Counted from the first letter of the stretch, positions 1 to 8,801 are shown. The stretch is 64,000 bases of DNA from an uncultured Arenicella sp. (GCA_938048185.1 CALIVT010000001.1:124001-188000), one strand, 5' to 3'. Notes: generated by a model not told the origin, from the letters alone. Made by a program: numbers and translations.

Positions 1-1
1 C

Positions 2-313
2 CTGCAGACCGGTGTATTCACACCTCCAAAATCGTCTAAGCCACTAGATTATGCGGGTATGCAATCTTTCGTCAAAGAGACAGCAGCCGAACTCGAGGCC
101 GTGCGTGCAGACGAAGTTAACGCGGCGCAGGGTAGATCAGTATTGTTTAAAATGGGTGAACTAGAGATGCCGTTTACCGCCGAGAATTTTATCTTATCTT
201 TCTCGCTTCCTAATTTATACTTCCATGCTGCGACCGCCTACGACATTCTAAGAATGAACGGTGTACCCTTAGGTAAGGCCGACTACCTCGGTACGATGCG
301 TTTAGGCAGTTAG
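2..313 (+). CDS. DUF1993 family protein, C-terminal part (5' end outside window)
   Basis: The reading frame is already open at base 2 and stops at 311-313, so about 103 C-terminal residues of a longer protein are present. The ATG at 59 lies inside this open frame and is unlikely to be the start. The ending, with 'FHAATAYDILRMNGVPLGKADYLG', except split here as FHAATAYDILR then NGVPLGKADYLG, matches the C-terminal signature of DUF1993 proteins, small cytosolic proteins related to the DinB-like four-helix fold. The biochemical function of the family is unknown. A gap of about 65 bases separates it from the next gene on the same strand. Confidence 0.65.
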   Translation: MQTGVFTPPKSSKPLDYAGMQSFVKETAAELEAVRADEVNAAQGRSVLFKMGELEMPFTAENFILSFSLPNLYFHAATAYDILRMNGVPLGKADYLGTMRLGS

Positions 314-380
314 TAACTCAACGACTGGCTAATCAATGTCCCGACCACATGCTATAAAATACAATTAATGGAGTTCCATA

Positions 381-1160
381 ATGACGACCAACCTATTTGA
401 TTTAACTGGCAAAGTTGCCCTGGTGACCGGTGCTAGCCGCGGGATTGGCGAAGCCATAGCGAAACTATTAGCCGAACAGGGCGCGCATACTATCGTTTCT
501 AGCCGACGTGCAGAGTCTTGTGATCAAGTCGTCGCCGATATTATTGCGAGTGGTGGCTCGGCGGAAACAATGGCGTGCCATATAGGCGAAATGGATAATG
601 TCACCGCAACCTTTGAGGCCATCAAAGCAAAGCATGGCAAACTTGATATATTAGTGAATAACGCCGCAGCCAACCCGTATTTTGGGCATATTCTCGATAC
701 CGATTTAGGCGCGTTTAATAAAACCGTGGACGTTAATATTCGTGGTTACTTTTTTATGTCGATTGAAGCTGGCAAGTTAATGCGCGAATCATTTGCAAAT
801 GGTCAAGGCGGAGGTGTGATTATCAATACGGCGTCGGTTAATGGCCTAACGCCTGGTATGAAGCAAGGCATTTATTCAATCACCAAGGCGGCCGTTATTA
901 ATATGACCAAGTCGTTCGCGAAAGAGTGCGCACCATTCGGTATTCGGGTTAACGCATTACTGCCCGGTTTGACCAAAACTAAGTTTGCGGGTGCGTTGTT
1001 TGAAAATGAAGACATGCATAAGATGGCGATGTCGACCATTCCGATGCGGCGCCATGCCGAGCCTGAAGAAATGGCCGGTACAGTTTTATACTTAGCGTCT
1101 GATGCCAGTAGTTATACTACCGGCGAATGTATCGTTGTCGACGGCGGTTTTACAGTTTAA
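381..1160 (+). CDS. SDR family NAD(P)-dependent oxidoreductase
   Basis: Classical short-chain dehydrogenase/reductase of 259 residues, the normal family length. Visible motifs are the dinucleotide-binding TGASRGIG at residues 16-23, NNAA at 93-96, the catalytic Ser about 152, and the Tyr165-x3-Lys169 pair in YSITK. The C-terminus ends in the common VVDGGFTV. The closest general groups are FabG-like and 3-hydroxyacyl or alcohol dehydrogenase SDRs; the substrate cannot be read from the sequence. A purine-rich GGAG element lies just before the ATG. The stop codon overlaps the next start by one base (TAATG), so the two genes are probably translationally coupled. Confidence 0.9.
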   Translation: MTTNLFDLTGKVALVTGASRGIGEAIAKLLAEQGAHTIVSSRRAESCDQVVADIIASGGSAETMACHIGEMDNVTATFEAIKAKHGKLDILVNNAAANPYFGHILDTDLGAFNKTVDVNIRGYFFMSIEAGKLMRESFANGQGGGVIINTASVNGLTPGMKQGIYSITKAAVINMTKSFAKECAPFGIRVNALLPGLTKTKFAGALFENEDMHKMAMSTIPMRRHAEPEEMAGTVLYLASDASSYTTGECIVVDGGFTV

Positions 1161-2263
1161 TGCGACCTTTCTTTAATATTCTTGGTTTGAGTATTGTTTT
1201 TGCGCTTCTGTATTTCTTTGCGTGGCCGGTCGCAATAAAACCCGTTGCCTGGGATGCGCCCGTAAACCTAGGCTACGTTGGGAAATACGCAATAAACCAA
1301 AAATTGGATTCGTTCGAAAAGCTCACTATGGGTGATTTGAGCGGTCCAGAGGCAGCGGTGCACGCGCCTAATGGAGACCTAGTTGCAAGCACTCATGAAG
1401 GCTGGTTGGTTCGTTGGCCGGCGGGTGAAACTGAGGCCACTCGATGGATTGATGTTGGCGGTAGACCGTTAGGAATTGACTACGATGCCCAGGGCAACCT
1501 CTGGATTGCAAACGCCTATACCGGCTTAATGAAGCTATCGAAAACGGGTGAGCTGACCGTAGAGGTGAGTGAGGTAGATGGCGTGCCGGTGCAATATGCT
1601 GACGACGTGGTTGTCGCGGTGAATGGCAAGGTTTATTTTAGCGATGCATCGACCCGTTTCTCGGCGAAAGATCACCAAAGCACCTTGTCTGCTAGCTTGT
1701 TGGATATTATCGAACACAGTGATAATGCGCGAGTGATTGAATTTGATCCCAGCACCGGTGTTTCAAAGGTTGTGAAATCTAACTTAACCTTTGCCAACGG
1801 CATTGCCGCTGACCCCGCTGGCGGTTTTCTTCTGATCGTTGAAACCGGAGAATACCGTGTTTGGAAGTTATGGCTTAACGGGCCGAAAGCGATGCAGAGC
1901 GAAGTGATTTTAGACAACGTACCAGGCTTTCCTGACAACATCCACGTAGGCAAAGAGGGGCGATTTTGGATAGGGCTTACCACGCCCCGCTCGGAGATTA
2001 TCGATGAGCTCGCGGGCGAGCCGTTTTGGCGCAAGGTGATTCAGCGTTTCCCACCGTCGATGCGCCCCAAAATAGAGCCACATGGAATGGTATTGGCGAT
2101 TGATGAGAATGGCGTTGTGCTCGAAAACTTACAGTCGCCGAGTGGCGCGGTTTATGCCACCACCGGCGTTGCCGAAGGCGATGAGTTTTTGTATGTCACC
2201 AGCCTAACCGCGCCGTTTCTTGCGCGTTATCGAAAAAGTGATCTAGCACTCGGGTCGAACTAG
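1160..2263 (+). CDS. SMP-30/gluconolactonase or strictosidine-synthase-like beta-propeller protein, membrane anchored
   Basis: Start chosen at the ATG overlapping the upstream stop by one base, giving 367 residues. An N-terminal hydrophobic segment (about residues 5-25) suggests an inner-membrane anchor with a periplasmic propeller. Propeller features include VYFSDAS, a FANGIA segment, a VPGFPDNI loop and a C-terminal PSGAVYATTG; these resemble the strictosidine-synthase-like branch of the SMP-30 superfamily, which hydrolyses lactones or esters or binds small ligands. It follows an SDR gene directly, so the pair may act on the same small molecule, as dehydrogenase plus lactonase; that pairing is inference. 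Confidence 0.75.
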   Translation: MRPFFNILGLSIVFALLYFFAWPVAIKPVAWDAPVNLGYVGKYAINQKLDSFEKLTMGDLSGPEAAVHAPNGDLVASTHEGWLVRWPAGETEATRWIDVGGRPLGIDYDAQGNLWIANAYTGLMKLSKTGELTVEVSEVDGVPVQYADDVVVAVNGKVYFSDASTRFSAKDHQSTLSASLLDIIEHSDNARVIEFDPSTGVSKVVKSNLTFANGIAADPAGGFLLIVETGEYRVWKLWLNGPKAMQSEVILDNVPGFPDNIHVGKEGRFWIGLTTPRSEIIDELAGEPFWRKVIQRFPPSMRPKIEPHGMVLAIDENGVVLENLQSPSGAVYATTGVAEGDEFLYVTSLTAPFLARYRKSDLALGSN

Positions 2264-2270
2264 ATTTGCG

Positions 2271-2570
2271 ATGTCCCTGATTGCTCAGTACACCGCGCAT
2301 CTGATTACCGGTATCGCCATTTTTGCAGCGATATTCCTACATTGGAAGTGGCCTAAACGGTATTGGCAGCCGTCGTTCTTGACCGCGGTTATCACCAGTG
2401 TTGCAGCTTATGGCTTGTTAACGTTTGTACCGCGCATGGTAAATGGCGAGCTGATTCACAGCGTAAGCTACATGCCGCAAACGGTGGGCTTTGCGTTTGT
2501 GTCGAGTTTTGTGCTCGCCATGTTGGTTGGTTACCTAATGAAATTTGCGCCGACTCTTTTTGGCAAATAG
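2271..2570 (+). CDS. Small integral membrane protein, unknown function
   Basis: A 99-residue protein with three strong hydrophobic stretches (about residues 7-24, 34-52 and 69-90). It starts seven bases after the stop of the SMP-30-like gene, so it is most likely the third gene of that operon. I do not recognise a named family. It converges with ppnN across a gap of about 90 bases that holds no obvious terminator hairpin. Confidence 0.65.
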   Translation: MSLIAQYTAHLITGIAIFAAIFLHWKWPKRYWQPSFLTAVITSVAAYGLLTFVPRMVNGELIHSVSYMPQTVGFAFVSSFVLAMLVGYLMKFAPTLFGK

Positions 2571-2661
2571 GCGCACGTTCGACGCCAACTGCCTGACTAA
2601 CTAACTAAGGTTAGACCCACTCGGTTTATAGACTGATTTTAGTCGACGCCCCAGTTGATAA

Positions 2662-4008
2662 TTAGTGGGACACAAGCTCATAGCATGGCGTGTAATTACC
2701 CGATAGTTTCATACGCCGTTGCTCTACAAAACTTGCCAGTAGGGCGTCTAGCGAGCTCATCAAGCTCGCATCACCATCAAGTTTGTAAACGCCATGTTCG
2801 CGTATCGCTTGAATACCATTGGGCTTTACATTGCCGGCCACAATCCCTGAGAACGCGCGTCGCAGGTCAGCCGCCAAGGTCGCAGGTTCTTGATCTTTTC
2901 TTAAATTCAGCGCGGCCATGTTTTGATGTGTCGGGTCGAATGCTTGTTGAAACGGCTCTTCGATCGTCAGAGACCAATTGTAGAAAAATGCGTCGTCGAG
3001 TGCGCGCCGATTTTTATAAACTTTCTTCATTGATTTACACATGCTCTTGGCAACTTCAATGGGGTCATCGATGATGATTTTATAGAGTTGTTGTGCGTCG
3101 GCACCGATTGTGTCGCCGATAAATTTATCCATTTGTTCGAAGTACGCTTTGCTCTCTTTTGGTCCAGTGAAAATAAGCGGCAAACTTATGTGCTTGTTTT
3201 TCTCGTTAAGCAATACTCCGAGAATATATAGAATTTCTTCTGCGGTGCCTGCGCCTCCGGGAAAAACAACGATGCCGTGACCCAGGCGCACGAACGCCTC
3301 TAAGCGTTTCTCGATGTCGGGCATAATTATTAGCTCGTTTACCACCGCATTAGGCGCTTCAGACGCGATGATGCCAGGTTCAGTAATGCCGATATAACGA
3401 GCATCACCTACGCGTTGTTTCGCGTGTGCGATGGCCGCGCCCTTCATCGGGCCCTTCATTGCGCCGATACCACAGCCAGTACAAATATCCAGCCCGCGTA
3501 AACCTAAACGATAGCCGACCTCTTTGCTGTAATCGTATTCGATTTTGTTGATTGAATGCCCACCCCAACACACAATCAAGTTCGGACGACGGCGTGGTTT
3601 TAACGCTTTAGCGTGGCGTAAAGTCTTAAAGACCATCTCAGTAATGGATTCGCCGTTTTGGTGCCAAATCTCGACTTGGTCTTGTAAGAACACGATGTCG
3701 CGTAAAACTGCGAATAGGTGGTTGCGAATACCCGCAATGATTTTTCCGCCCACAAATGCATTCTTTGGCGCGTTGCGTACTGCGAGCTTAACCCCGCGCG
3801 CGGCGCTCAATATATCAACCTCAAAGTCGGCGTGCTTGGCCAGTAATTCGTGGCCATCATCGCTGTCGGCACCGGTGCTAAGCACGGCCAAGGCGCAATT
3901 GCGAAACAGTTCTTGATAAACACTTTCGCTTGAATTTTGTAAGCTGGCGATTTCGCTTTTAGATAAAATATCTAAGTCGCCGTTGGGGGTAATGATGGCA
4001 TCAACCAT
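2662..4008 (-). CDS. ppnN: Pyrimidine/purine nucleotide 5'-monophosphate nucleosidase (LOG family, PpnN/YgdH)
   Basis: 448 residues, close to E. coli PpnN (about 454). The LOG-family signature PGGAGTAEE is at residues 250-258, preceded by the glycine-rich CGIGAMKGPMKGA at about 179-191. Members of this long LOG group have an extra N-terminal domain and a C-terminal extension, both present here. PpnN hydrolyses the N-glycosidic bond of nucleoside monophosphates to ribose 5-phosphate and base, and in E. coli it binds (p)ppGpp. The ATG at 4006-4008 is preceded, on the minus strand, by a weak GA-rich element. It appears monocistronic, with a terminator of the neighbouring dsbA gene upstream of it. 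Confidence 0.9.
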   Translation of the reverse strand: MVDAIITPNGDLDILSKSEIASLQNSSESVYQELFRNCALAVLSTGADSDDGHELLAKHADFEVDILSAARGVKLAVRNAPKNAFVGGKIIAGIRNHLFAVLRDIVFLQDQVEIWHQNGESITEMVFKTLRHAKALKPRRRPNLIVCWGGHSINKIEYDYSKEVGYRLGLRGLDICTGCGIGAMKGPMKGAAIAHAKQRVGDARYIGITEPGIIASEAPNAVVNELIIMPDIEKRLEAFVRLGHGIVVFPGGAGTAEEILYILGVLLNEKNKHISLPLIFTGPKESKAYFEQMDKFIGDTIGADAQQLYKIIIDDPIEVAKSMCKSMKKVYKNRRALDDAFFYNWSLTIEEPFQQAFDPTHQNMAALNLRKDQEPATLAADLRRAFSGIVAGNVKPNGIQAIREHGVYKLDGDASLMSSLDALLASFVEQRRMKLSGNYTPCYELVSH

Positions 4009-4087
4009 GATGAGTCTCTGTGTGAGTTATTTGTTTAGTTGCGCTTAGCGTCTAAGAGTGAGTGTAAGCGATATTTTTTCTAGCACA

Positions 4088-4118
4088 TAAAAAAGGCCGC
4101 TCTACTTACGAGCGGCCT
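4088..4118 (-). terminator. Rho-independent terminator of dsbA
   Basis: Perfect 9-bp stem AGGCCGCTC / GAGCGGCCT (4094-4102 and 4110-4118) with a 7-base loop. Read on the minus strand the stem is followed by a run of Ts (complement of 4089-4094). It lies about 20 bases past the dsbA stop. Confidence 0.85.
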
Positions 4119-4136
4119 CTCTTCGTTTTTGGAATA

Positions 4137-4787
4137 CTAACGTTCTGCTGCTGCTTTGCTTACCAACTGATTGATTACGTCAAACATGCCGTCAGTGCTA
4201 CCGCTTAACTGTTGATTAGTTAGGTATTTGCCATCGACTACAATTGCCGGCACGCCACGTGCGCCTGAGTCTCGCGTGATTTTTTTGGCGGCGCGCATTT
4301 TGCTGTCTACGTCGAATGAATTAAACGCTGATTTAACAGCATCCTCGTTCTTATCGTAAGCAGCCAGAAAATCAACAAGTTGGCTCATGTTATTGATTTG
4401 CTTGCGCTCGACATGCAATTTACGGAAGAAACCGTCGTAAGCTTCTTCGGGCACACCGAGGGCCTGCATTGTATAAAACGCTTGGGCATGAAATTCCCAT
4501 CGGGCGCTGAATATAGCGGGGATTTTCTTGAACTCCGCGTTTTCAGGAATACCATCTTGCTTCCATTTTTTAATACCAGGCTCTAAGGCGAAGCAATGGC
4601 CGCAACCAAACCAAAATAGCTCGGCGACTTCTATTTTGTCGCCGGTGGTAACCGTCATTTCTTTATTAACGGCTTGGTATCTAGACTCGTCAACGGTTTG
4701 CGCAATGGTTTCACCCTGGCAGGCCATAAGCACAGTAGCCACTAGCGCAAAAGCACTGGCGCGAAGAGTTTGGGTAGCTGATGTCAT
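4137..4787 (-). CDS. dsbA: Thiol:disulfide interchange protein DsbA, possible lipoprotein
   Basis: 216 residues with a thioredoxin-fold active site CGHC at residues 62-65 (context FWFGCGHCFALEP) and a cis-proline region GVPAIVV near residue 170, as in DsbA. It would oxidise cysteine pairs of exported proteins. The N-terminus is an export signal, but it ends in LMAC with Cys at 23, which fits a lipobox; the protein may therefore be lipidated rather than soluble, as discussed in the findings. Start at ATG 4785-4787, with an AGAGA element upstream. The terminator follows the stop, and a gap of about 160 bases separates the gene from mpl, so it probably has its own promoter. Confidence 0.9.
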   Translation of the reverse strand: MTSATQTLRASAFALVATVLMACQGETIAQTVDESRYQAVNKEMTVTTGDKIEVAELFWFGCGHCFALEPGIKKWKQDGIPENAEFKKIPAIFSARWEFHAQAFYTMQALGVPEEAYDGFFRKLHVERKQINNMSQLVDFLAAYDKNEDAVKSAFNSFDVDSKMRAAKKITRDSGARGVPAIVVDGKYLTNQQLSGSTDGMFDVINQLVSKAAAER

Positions 4788-4948
4788 AAGTTCTCTCTGG
4801 AAATTATCTCTATAAAGTTAAAGCGAATAATGGTCATGAATGTGCCATATTCGCCGTGATGTGTACATAAATTTTGCCACAGTAAAGATTAACGGCAGCT
4901 TAAGAAGCCTTTAATTTAGCCTGAATCGTCGACGGCTTTAATCTCATG

Positions 4949-6304
4949 TTAAACGGGCATTAGCTTACTTATAAGGCGTTGATACACGTTTTCAAAGCCG
5001 CCATTGCTCATTATTAACACATTACTACGCTTAGTTTGACCGTTTATAAGCTCGAGCGCTTGCGTTAATAATGTGTCAGTACTGTCAAAGGTGTGGATTT
5101 TATCATTTTGCAGCTGTTGTATATCCCACTGAACGTTGTCATCTGCGAAAATTAGAGCTATGTCTGCGTCGTGCAGAGCGTCTTCCAACAGGTGCTTGTG
5201 AACACCCCGTTTCATGGTGTTCGAGCGTGGTTCAAGAATTGCAATTATCGGTTCATCGTTAACACTGTGTCGCAAGCCGCTTAGCGTTTGTGTGATTGCG
5301 GTTGGGTGGTGCGCGAAATCATCAAATACGCGCACCCGTTCGTTGTCAAAGATAAGTTCCATGCGGCGCTTAACCGACTTAAAACCCGCTAATGACTCAA
5401 CCGAGTTAGCGATCGGTATACCAACATGATACGCGGCGGCGATGGCGGCAAGGGCATTAGCCATGTTGTGGTCACCAATAAGACTCCACTCAACAGCGTG
5501 CGATTGATTACCGTGAACTACCCTAAAGCGAGACGCATCATCGCTTAGCTTTTCAGCACGCCAGTCGGCCGTTGTGCCATTGAACGTGCGCGTTTCGCTC
5601 CAACAACCAAGCTCTAAGACTTCCGTTAGCGCAGGCGCGTCCTGATTGTAAATAACTTGGCCATGCTGCGGGATAGTTTTAAGTAGATGATTGAATTGCG
5701 TTTGAATTGCGGCCAAGTCATTAAAGATATCGGCGTGATCAAATTCAAGGTTATTTAACACCAGTGTGCGCGGTTGATAATGCACAAACTTTGATCGTTT
5801 GTCGCAAAACGCGGTGTCATATTCGTCGGCTTCGATTACGAAGAATGGCGTAGTGCCGAGTCGCGCAGATTCGCCAAAATTTTCAGGCACGCCACCAATT
5901 AAATAGCCTGGGCTTAGGTCGTTGTCTTCAAGCAACCACGCAAGCATGCTGCTGGTTGTGGTCTTACCGTGGGTGCCTGCAACGCCCAAAACCCAGCGCC
6001 CGTGTAATACATTTTCGCCCAGCCATTGTGCGCCTGATGTATAGCGTAACCCCTGGTCTAACGCGGCTTCTAATTCTGGGTTGCCTCGAGAGATCGTGTT
6101 ACCAACAATGACAATATCAGCGCCTGCAGGGATATTGCTTGCCGCATAGCCTTCAAATAACTCAATTCCCAGCGACTCGAGCTGCGTGCTCATGGGCGGG
6201 TAGGTGTTTGCGTCTGAGCCTGTGACCTCGAAGCCTAAATCGCGCGCTAAGCGGGCAACACCGCCCATAAAGGTGCCGCAGATGCCGATAATATGGATAC
6301 TCAT
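4949..6304 (-). CDS. mpl: UDP-N-acetylmuramate:L-alanyl-gamma-D-glutamyl-meso-diaminopimelate ligase
   Basis: 451 residues, the usual Mpl length. It starts with the MurC/Mpl N-terminal MSIHIIGICGTFMGG, has the ATP-binding GTHGKTT at 111-117 region, and the Mur ligase central signature NNLEFDHADIF. Mpl attaches recycled murein tripeptide to UDP-MurNAc in the cytoplasm, bypassing MurC, MurD and MurE. The ATG overlaps the stop of the upstream membrane-protein gene by four bases (ATGA), implying translational coupling. It fits with NagZ and the YkuD protein further along the window as part of cell-wall recycling. Confidence 0.93.
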   Translation of the reverse strand: MSIHIIGICGTFMGGVARLARDLGFEVTGSDANTYPPMSTQLESLGIELFEGYAASNIPAGADIVIVGNTISRGNPELEAALDQGLRYTSGAQWLGENVLHGRWVLGVAGTHGKTTTSSMLAWLLEDNDLSPGYLIGGVPENFGESARLGTTPFFVIEADEYDTAFCDKRSKFVHYQPRTLVLNNLEFDHADIFNDLAAIQTQFNHLLKTIPQHGQVIYNQDAPALTEVLELGCWSETRTFNGTTADWRAEKLSDDASRFRVVHGNQSHAVEWSLIGDHNMANALAAIAAAYHVGIPIANSVESLAGFKSVKRRMELIFDNERVRVFDDFAHHPTAITQTLSGLRHSVNDEPIIAILEPRSNTMKRGVHKHLLEDALHDADIALIFADDNVQWDIQQLQNDKIHTFDSTDTLLTQALELINGQTKRSNVLIMSNGGFENVYQRLISKLMPV

Positions 6305-6831
6305 TGAGGCGGCGCTTGAGTTTGGGCGAGTTCACTGAGCGCCTTTACTTCGTCTTGAAACTTCGGGAACAACAGTAATAGCATGAATATCATTAGAAAA
6401 TGATAGGCGATCACCTGCACGATTGCTTGCAGAGTAGAGCATTCAAGTGCCGCGCGGATAATAAAGATGATCAGTACCATATTCCACACCGTAAACACGA
6501 GGCCCAGCGGGCTTAGGATGGTGGTCATTCCAGCGCCAATCGTTAGAATCTGCAAGATTACCGAAACACCAAAAAGAGCGGTAATTGTCTGCACAAACCG
6601 ATTGGCCTTTTTCGCCATCGCTAATAAGCCGTAAACCGCCAGAGCCTGAACGCCCGCTAACGTTAAGTTATAAGCAAGCGGCATGGAAAACTGTGGGAAC
6701 CTAGAATAGACCAAGGTGCCTAACAACACGGTCAAAACGACCGTCGCAATCGCCGCGTTTAGGTTATACGCGATATCCTGTGGCTGGCGCTTTCTTAAAA
6801 TGATTTCGAGAAGTTGTTGAATAATATGCAT
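6301..6831 (-). CDS. Integral membrane protein coupled to mpl, unknown function
   Basis: The open frame extends to a TTG at 6930, but I prefer the ATG at 6829-6831 (MHIIQQLLEIILR), because the upstream extension is not membrane-like and would abut the divergent rnd start. The resulting 176 residues contain about five hydrophobic segments (roughly 24-43, 50-68, 80-100, 105-125, 132-152) and a polar C-terminal tail. The overall look is that of a Yip1-like or generic multi-pass protein; I do not assign a family. Its stop overlaps the mpl start by four bases. Confidence 0.65.
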   Translation of the reverse strand: MHIIQQLLEIILRKRQPQDIAYNLNAAIATVVLTVLLGTLVYSRFPQFSMPLAYNLTLAGVQALAVYGLLAMAKKANRFVQTITALFGVSVILQILTIGAGMTTILSPLGLVFTVWNMVLIIFIIRAALECSTLQAIVQVIAYHFLMIFMLLLLFPKFQDEVKALSELAQTQAPPQ

Positions 6832-6929
6832 AAGGCGAGGGCTGCACGTCGTTTTGAATGGCTCACTAGTGATGCGCATGTTAGCATCATCGCCACAAAG
6901 TATAAAAATCTTAATAACGACGGCCAACA

Positions 6930-8036
6930 ATGAATTACCTGATTGAGGAGCAGCAACAGCTCACGGACCTAGAGCCCATGTTTGCGCGCTTGCACGAAAC
7001 CTCAGGTGTGGTTGCTGTGGATACCGAGTTCTTACGAGAGAAAACCTACAATGCCAAGCTTTGTTTAGTGCAGCTTGGCGTCGAGCAACACCAGTACTGC
7101 ATCGATGTTTTAGCGATCCCTGATTTGTCGTCCTTGGCGCAATTGTTTGCCGATGAGAAGATATTAAAACTGTTTCACGCTGCGCGCCAGGATATGGAGG
7201 TTATATACCAAACGCTGAACGTTCTGCCTAAGCCGATCTTCGATACACAGCTTGCCAGCGCCTTTTGCGGCGGTGATATGCAACAGGGCTATGGCGCGAT
7301 GGTGCTCGAGCGCACCGGCATTGAGTTGGCCAAAACTCAGTCACGCACTGATTGGACGCGTCGACCATTGAGTGCAGATCAAATTGAATACGCAGGCGAC
7401 GATGTCGCTCACTTACATGAGCTTTATATACAGACTCACGCGCAGCTAGAACAAAGCGGACGAAGTGACTGGTATTTAGAAGAACTTGAAACTTACTACG
7501 ACGTCGATAAATATAGTATTGACCCCGCGACCGCTTATCAGCGACTCTCAGGCGGCAATCTCAAGATCAAGCAACAGTACCTGCTCAAAGCATTAGCCGA
7601 ATGGCGCGAGACCGTGGCCCAGAAGCGCGACATTCCGCGCAGTTGGGTGATGCGTGATGACAAGCTTTTTGATTTGGTCATGCAACAGCCGAAAACCGAG
7701 GAAGCAGTTAAAGAGCTGGGTGTTTTTGGTCGCAAATCAGTCACTTACATGGCGCCCCAGGCGCTTCAGGTAATGAAGAATGTAGAGACTAGTGATGAGC
7801 GTGTATGGCGTCAGGTTGACCCGCTAACCAAGAATGAAAAAAAGCTTTGCTCGAGCATGATGGCTGAACTGGCGAGTATTTCCGAGCGTTTGGGTATTGC
7901 GCAAGGTTTGTTAGGTACACGCAAAGACCTTGAGTCTTTGTATCGCCACCGTCAATCAAAGAAATTGCTAAACGGCTGGCGTGGTGAGCATGTTGGCAAC
8001 GTGTTACTCGATTTTTTACTTGAAAAGCAGGCCTGA
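6930..8036 (+). CDS. rnd: Ribonuclease D
   Basis: 368 residues, close to E. coli RNase D (375). The DEDDy exonuclease residues are visible: D31 and E33 in VDTEFLREKTY, D88 in FHAARQDME, and the Tyr154-x3-Asp158 pair in YAGDD. An HRDC domain covers about residues 210-290 (LLKALAEWRETVAQKRDIPRS). The enzyme trims tRNA and other stable RNA 3' ends in the cytoplasm. It is divergent from the mpl-coupled gene, with about 100 bases between starts if the shorter start of that gene is used. Confidence 0.93.
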   Translation: MNYLIEEQQQLTDLEPMFARLHETSGVVAVDTEFLREKTYNAKLCLVQLGVEQHQYCIDVLAIPDLSSLAQLFADEKILKLFHAARQDMEVIYQTLNVLPKPIFDTQLASAFCGGDMQQGYGAMVLERTGIELAKTQSRTDWTRRPLSADQIEYAGDDVAHLHELYIQTHAQLEQSGRSDWYLEELETYYDVDKYSIDPATAYQRLSGGNLKIKQQYLLKALAEWRETVAQKRDIPRSWVMRDDKLFDLVMQQPKTEEAVKELGVFGRKSVTYMAPQALQVMKNVETSDERVWRQVDPLTKNEKKLCSSMMAELASISERLGIAQGLLGTRKDLESLYRHRQSKKLLNGWRGEHVGNVLLDFLLEKQA

Positions 8037-8058
8037 TTTCTAGCTATTTAAAAGAATA

Positions 8059-8080
8059 TTTTCATTCAGTTTGCATTCAG
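8059..8080 (+). promoter_or_regulatory. Tandem 11-bp direct repeat, candidate response-regulator site
   Basis: Two adjacent 11-mers, TTTTCATTCAG and TTTGCATTCAG, differ at one base and repeat with an exact 11-base period. OmpR/PhoP-family regulators bind such head-to-tail half-sites one helical turn apart. The repeat sits about 80 bases before the glycine-zipper gene and upstream of a PhoP-like regulator locus. Confidence 0.4.
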
Positions 8081-8159
8081 GCACGTTAGCCTAAGATGGC
8101 TCCATCGAAACTACCACTAGGTACAAATCACCGACCGGTAAAACTTTAGGAGTCTCATC

Positions 8160-8783
8160 ATGACTAACTTAATAGAAAACACTAAATTTAAAACTTTGAG
8201 CCGTTCTTTGATTGCGGCCGCCGTTGTCAGCGCTGTGTCACTGCCGGTAGCGGCAGGCAAATACCGCAACCAGTCGAATTACAATAACTCTGCTATTGAT
8301 TATGCCCGCGTTATCAACGTGCAGCCGGTGGTAGAAACGTATCAAGTAAATAAGCCAGTTGAGCAATGTTGGAATGAACGTGTTGCCGTGAGTCATGAAC
8401 GTAAAAATTATCGTAACAAGAGTAAAACGCCCGAAATCGTTGGCGCTATTTTAGGCGGTGTAATTGGTAACCAGGTTGGTAAACGCGGCGGTGGTAAGGC
8501 GCGTGATGTTGCAACGGTTGCCGGGGCTGTTTTAGGTGGTTCAATTGGCCGTGATACCAAGCACCGAAATAGTCGTCGTGACAATGACCGCTACGATAAT
8601 CGGTATGAGCAGACTCGATATGAGACAGTGCAACGTTGTGAAGTACGAGACTCGTATGTCACCAAAGAGCAGATTGTCGGCTATGATGTTGAGTACAAAT
8701 ATCGAGGTAATGTGTTTCACACTCAAATGGCACAACATCCTGGTCAGAAAATTAAGGTTAATGTCACCGTTAATCCGGTATAG
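8160..8783 (+). CDS. Glycine-zipper 2TM domain envelope protein
   Basis: 207 residues with a signal peptide (cleavage expected near residue 32, VAA). Residues 92-131 carry a glycine zipper (GAILGGVIGNQVG, then GAVLGGSIGRD), the motif of the Rickettsia 17-kDa antigen and related outer-membrane or periplasmic proteins. A basic, asparagine- and arginine-rich linker follows, then a beta-rich tail. A cysteine at 70 (VEQCWNE) and another in QRCEVRDS may pair, as in related proteins. An AGGAG ribosome site precedes the ATG. Its position before a PepSY-like gene and a two-component system suggests it could be a target of that system. Confidence 0.8.
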   Translation: MTNLIENTKFKTLSRSLIAAAVVSAVSLPVAAGKYRNQSNYNNSAIDYARVINVQPVVETYQVNKPVEQCWNERVAVSHERKNYRNKSKTPEIVGAILGGVIGNQVGKRGGGKARDVATVAGAVLGGSIGRDTKHRNSRRDNDRYDNRYEQTRYETVQRCEVRDSYVTKEQIVGYDVEYKYRGNVFHTQMAQHPGQKIKVNVTVNPV

Positions 8784-8801
8784 AATTAGCCAATAAACTT
8801 A

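Noticed and set aside
2655-3074. 139-codon plus-strand frame opposite ppnN
   Set aside because: It lies on the opposite strand of a well-supported gene and has no family features.
6831-6930. Long start (TTG 6930) for the mpl-coupled membrane protein
   Set aside because: The extension is not membrane-like, has no ribosome site and would run into the rnd start.
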